Origin: Mycolicibacterium stellerae
Lineage (GTDB): Bacteria; Actinomycetota; Actinomycetes; Mycobacteriales; Mycobacteriaceae
Assembly: GCF_003719305.1 (NCBI RefSeq)
Contig: NZ_RARC01000002.1
Span: 248,001-312,000, forward strand
DNA length: 64,000 nt
Direction of reading: 5' to 3'
In this document: one piece after another, positions 61,540 through 64,000 of the stretch
Numbering within the stretch: position 1 is the first letter of the stretch
Layout: the number at the start of each line of letters is the position of its first letter
The notes under the pieces: model-generated
What the model saw: only the letters and a program-made list of their open reading frames with translations
What the model was told of the DNA's origin: nothing
The model's database searches: none
Made by a program: the position numbers and the translations under genes

Positions 61540-62834
61540 AGCGGCGCACACACCTCGCCGAGCACAGGTCTTCCCGCGACCCAGGTCTGCAGAACGCGGC
61601 CGCGCAGGGCGACCCCGTCATAGGGGCTCACCGGATGGCGATGCCGTACAGCGTGCACGTCGACGACGGCCATTGCGTCGGGGTCGAAAACGCAGAGGTC
61701 CGCCCGCAGCCCGACGGCGATTCGGCCGCGGTCCGTCAGCCCGGCCAGCATCGCGGGTCGTTCGGACATCCAGCCGCTGAGCTCGGCCAACCCGAAGTCG
61801 CGGGTGTCCGCGTGCGTCCAGACCGCGCGCGGTCCGAGCTCGAGCGAGCTGATACCGCCGAACGCACGCCCGAAGTCGCCGTCGCCCTTCAACTCCGGGG
61901 CACACGGCGAGTGGTCTGAAACCACCATGTCCAGCGTTCCGTCGACCAGCGCCTGCCAGAGCGCATCGCGGTTGGCCGATCCGCGGATGGGCGGACAGGC
62001 GGCGAACTGGGTGCCACCGTCGGGAACGGACTCGGCGGCAAAGGTCAAGTAGTGCGGACAGGTTTCCGCACTGACGAAGACGCCCGACTTTTTCGCCTCG
62101 GCGAGCAGCGGCAGCACGGTCGCGCTGGAAACGTGGACGATGTGTGCCCGCGCACCGGTCGCTGCGGCCACATCCAATATCAGTGCGACGGCGTCCTCCT
62201 CGGCGGCGTCGGGACGAGAGTCGAGGAACTCCGAATAGCCCCGGCCGCGCGGCCGCGGGCCGGCGTCGATGACGTGTTGGCTTTCGGCGTGCACCAGTAG
62301 CACAGACTCCAGATCGGCGATCGCGGACATCGCTTGGCGCAGCTGCTCCGTGGACAGGGGCCCGAAGTTCGGGTTGCCCGAGCCGGTGAGGAAGCATTTG
62401 AATCCGGCCACCCCGACGCCTGCCAGCGCGGCGAGAGCGCCGATGTTCTCCGGTACCACGCCCGCCCAGAAGCCCACGTCGACGAGGCAACGATCTTGTG
62501 CGGCAGCCCTTTTCACCTCCAATGCCGCGACGCTCGTCGTCACTGGGTCCGAGTCGAGGGGCATGTCCACCAGCGTGGTGATGCCTGCGGCCGCCGCGGC
62601 GGCGGTGGCCGTCGCGAAACCTTCCCAGTCGGTGCCCGGCTCGTTGATGTGCACGTGGGTGTCGACGAACCCGGGCATCAGCACCCCGTTGGACGGCACC
62701 ACCGCCTCCGCGACCGTGAGATGGTCGCTGTCCACCGCGCCGACGTCCACGATGCGCCCGTCGGACACTGCGACGGCGGCCGGTCTCACCTCTCCCTCGA
62801 GGAGGACCCGCTCGGCGCGCAGGACCAGATCCAT
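61536..62834 (-). CDS. allB: Allantoinase
   Basis: Ring opening of allantoin to allantoate. 432 residues of the cyclic amidohydrolase family. Metal ligands are in PGFVDTHVHINEPG, the carbamylated lysine in AGFKCFLTGSG, His in LLVHAESQHV and VHVSSATVLP, and Asp in VVSDHSPCAPELK. The ordering and AETCPHYLTF are characteristic of AllB rather than dihydropyrimidinase. ATG 62834 is preferred to GTG 62837. It lies 10 bases after the lactonase-like gene. Confidence 0.95.
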   Translation of the reverse strand: MDLVLRAERVLLEGEVRPAAVAVSDGRIVDVGAVDSDHLTVAEAVVPSNGVLMPGFVDTHVHINEPGTDWEGFATATAAAAAAGITTLVDMPLDSDPVTTSVAALEVKRAAAQDRCLVDVGFWAGVVPENIGALAALAGVGVAGFKCFLTGSGNPNFGPLSTEQLRQAMSAIADLESVLLVHAESQHVIDAGPRPRGRGYSEFLDSRPDAAEEDAVALILDVAAATGARAHIVHVSSATVLPLLAEAKKSGVFVSAETCPHYLTFAAESVPDGGTQFAACPPIRGSANRDALWQALVDGTLDMVVSDHSPCAPELKGDGDFGRAFGGISSLELGPRAVWTHADTRDFGLAELSGWMSERPAMLAGLTDRGRIAVGLRADLCVFDPDAMAVVDVHAVRHRHPVSPYDGVALRGRVLQTWVAGRPVLGEVCAPL

Positions 62835-62844
62835 CACCGGGGGC

Positions 62845-63681
62845 TCACCTCGATACGGGCCCGAACCGGTCGTGGAAGTGCCTGGTCATCTCCGGCCACA
62901 CGTGGGGGTCATGACCGGGAATCAGCGGGTAGCCCAAGTCACTTGCCAACCGCTTCAGCCTGCGGATGGGTTCGACCGTCTCCTCGGGGTCGACGTCGAT
63001 GAATCCGCCGATCGCCAACTCGTCTTCGATGTTCTCGGTGAGGTCGGCGGCGTCGAACGCGAAGACATATCCCCTCGGGCCGCCATCGCCGGTGAACGAA
63101 TCGTCGAGCTGCACCACGAAACTCTGGTGGCCAGGGGTGTGACCGTACGTCGGCACGGCGGTGATCCCCGGCGCGACCTCTGCCTCGCCGTCGGCCAGCC
63201 GCCAGTCGATAGTGGGGTCGTCGAAGTCGACACGGAAGATGGCATGTCGTTGGGGCTCCGGATGATTCGACAACCCGTATTCGACCTCGCGGCGCTGCGC
63301 ATGGACCGGGACCCGGCCCGCGAACAGCTTCAGCCCGCCCGCGTGGTCGACATGCAGATGCGACAACGCGACGAGGTGGATGTCGTCGATGTCGACTCCG
63401 ATCTCGGCCAGCGACTCCTCGATCGGCTCACCGGGTCCCGGTAGCAGGGGCTGGTATTCCAGAGACGGGAAATACCGACGCCGCAGATGCGGGTCACGGA
63501 TCAGAGCGGTGTTGAAGCCGGTGTCGAGCAGAACCCAGCCCCCGTCGGTCTGCAGCAGCACACCGGGCACCGGTTCCCGCATCCGTTCGGTTGGCGAACT
63601 GCCGTAGACCGAAACGGATTTCGGCAGATCTTCCCAACCCAACGTCAGCAGGACGATGCGCCGGACACCGGACTTCGTCAC
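62845..63681 (-). CDS. Metallo-beta-lactamase-fold hydrolase, AHL-lactonase-like
   Basis: 278 residues. The metal motif is SHLHVDHAGG with His 108, His 110, Asp 112 and His 113. Further ligands are expected in TYGHTPGHQSFVV, FAFDAADLTENIED and IPGHDPHVWPEM. Similar enzymes (AiiA/AttM type) hydrolyse N-acyl-homoserine lactones, but many relatives act on other lactones or cyclic amides. Its place in the allantoin operon suggests a ring-containing purine or ureide intermediate, or an unrelated signal-degrading role; this is open. GTG start; 10 bases after the binding-protein gene. Confidence 0.85.
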   Translation of the reverse strand: MTKSGVRRIVLLTLGWEDLPKSVSVYGSSPTERMREPVPGVLLQTDGGWVLLDTGFNTALIRDPHLRRRYFPSLEYQPLLPGPGEPIEESLAEIGVDIDDIHLVALSHLHVDHAGGLKLFAGRVPVHAQRREVEYGLSNHPEPQRHAIFRVDFDDPTIDWRLADGEAEVAPGITAVPTYGHTPGHQSFVVQLDDSFTGDGGPRGYVFAFDAADLTENIEDELAIGGFIDVDPEETVEPIRRLKRLASDLGYPLIPGHDPHVWPEMTRHFHDRFGPVSR

Positions 63682-63691
63682 CAGAGCACCG

Positions 63692-64000
63692 TCAGCCCAC
63701 CGAGAGCGCCGCCAGCCGCAGCGTATTCGGATTCGTCACGACGTGCGCCTGTTCGACGCCCTTGAGCCATGGCTGGGCAACCATGAAGTCGTCGACATTG
63801 GCGATGTTCAGCCAGCAGCCGGTCTTGACCGCTTCGAGGCCTGCCTGGGAGAACGCCTGATCGGATCCGTCGGGGAGACCCTTGGCGAGCGCCTCCGTCA
63901 CCGGCGGTGCCGAGCACCCGAAGAAGTTCAGTCCACCGTCGGCGTCCCACGAGATGTGACCCCAGGTGTACGGCGACGGGGCGTCTGGCCAGCCGAGATA
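63692..64000 (-). CDS. C-terminal part of an ABC-transporter substrate-binding protein (runs off right edge)
   Basis: The last 102 residues of a peptide/nickel-type (family 5) binding protein: YLGWPDAPSPYTWGHISWDA, FFGCSAPPVTEALAKG, LNIANVDDFMVAQPWLKGVE and the C-terminal HVVTNPNTLRLAALSVG. Upstream of the lactonase-like gene with a 10-base gap, it probably delivers the nitrogen compound degraded by the operon (allantoin or a related ureide); this is inference. The start and signal peptide lie outside the window. Confidence 0.8.
   Translation of the reverse strand, partial: YLGWPDAPSPYTWGHISWDADGGLNFFGCSAPPVTEALAKGLPDGSDQAFSQAGLEAVKTGCWLNIANVDDFMVAQPWLKGVEQAHVVTNPNTLRLAALSVG

Overview
This is a 64 kb piece of a mycobacterial chromosome, most likely from a fast-growing environmental species (Mycolicibacterium type). 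The base composition is high in G+C, GTG starts are common, and several genes look leaderless. The gene order follows the Mycobacterium tuberculosis block from ilvC (Rv3001c) to fecB (Rv3044), recognised from protein sequence and order. One strand carries almost everything twice over as shadow ORFs; only the coding ones are listed. No gap between genes exceeds about 220 bases, and no tRNA, rRNA, IS element, prophage or CRISPR array was seen.

Layout. 1-3.5 kb: ilvB-ilvN-ilvC on the minus strand, preceded by a textbook transcription attenuator with a leader peptide rich in Leu, Val and Ile codons. 3.5-6 kb: cfp6, a DoxX membrane protein and lipoprotein lppZ. 6-15.4 kb: the amidotransferase genes gatB, gatA and gatC, pfkA, a MarR/NmrA-like divergent pair, an ACT-domain protein and ligA. 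15.4-19.2 kb: an accessory group (ArsR-SRPBCC fusion with a perfect palindromic operator, MmcQ/YjbR protein, CoA ligase, secreted protein). 19.2-25.8 kb: MetE-like protein, LpqA-like lipoprotein, mnmA, iscS, an OlsA-like and OlsB-like acyltransferase pair, nitroreductase. The ESX/PPE genes that lie between lpqA and trmU in M. tuberculosis are absent.

25.9-38.1 kb: a sugar-alcohol locus inserted between the Rv3027c and fixB homologues. It has an RpiB-type isomerase, a DhaKL kinase, a CUT1-type ABC importer with two different ATPases, an EltD-like zinc dehydrogenase, a SorC/EryD-type regulator, an SDR and an FGGY kinase. It resembles the erythritol/threitol pathway known from M. smegmatis. The importer takes up the polyol, the dehydrogenases make a ketose, the kinases phosphorylate it, and the isomerase directs it to erythrose 4-phosphate. 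Two palindromic boxes upstream of the regulator are the probable operators.

38.2-49 kb: fixA/fixB and the cluster for methylglucose lipopolysaccharide (methyltransferase, GH57 enzyme, glycosyltransferase Rv3032, acyltransferase Rv3034c), then Rv3035-Rv3038c homologues. 49-57 kb: echA17, Nudix, an ABC ATPase, a YczE/MocR pair with a 50-residue gene not usually called, serB2 and ctaD. 57-64 kb: fecB, then a tightly overlapping allantoin/purine-degradation operon running off the right edge. That operon also holds a lactonase-like metallo-hydrolase, a 2-oxoglutarate/iron oxygenase-family protein and an unassigned 177-residue protein.

Several short GC-rich sequences recur at gene borders or inside N-termini (near 1.3, 12.2, 41.0, 42.6, 50.5, 51.4 and 51.6 kb). 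They look like small dispersed repeats of this genome. All positions and motifs were read by eye; gene identities come from recognising protein families, not from a search.
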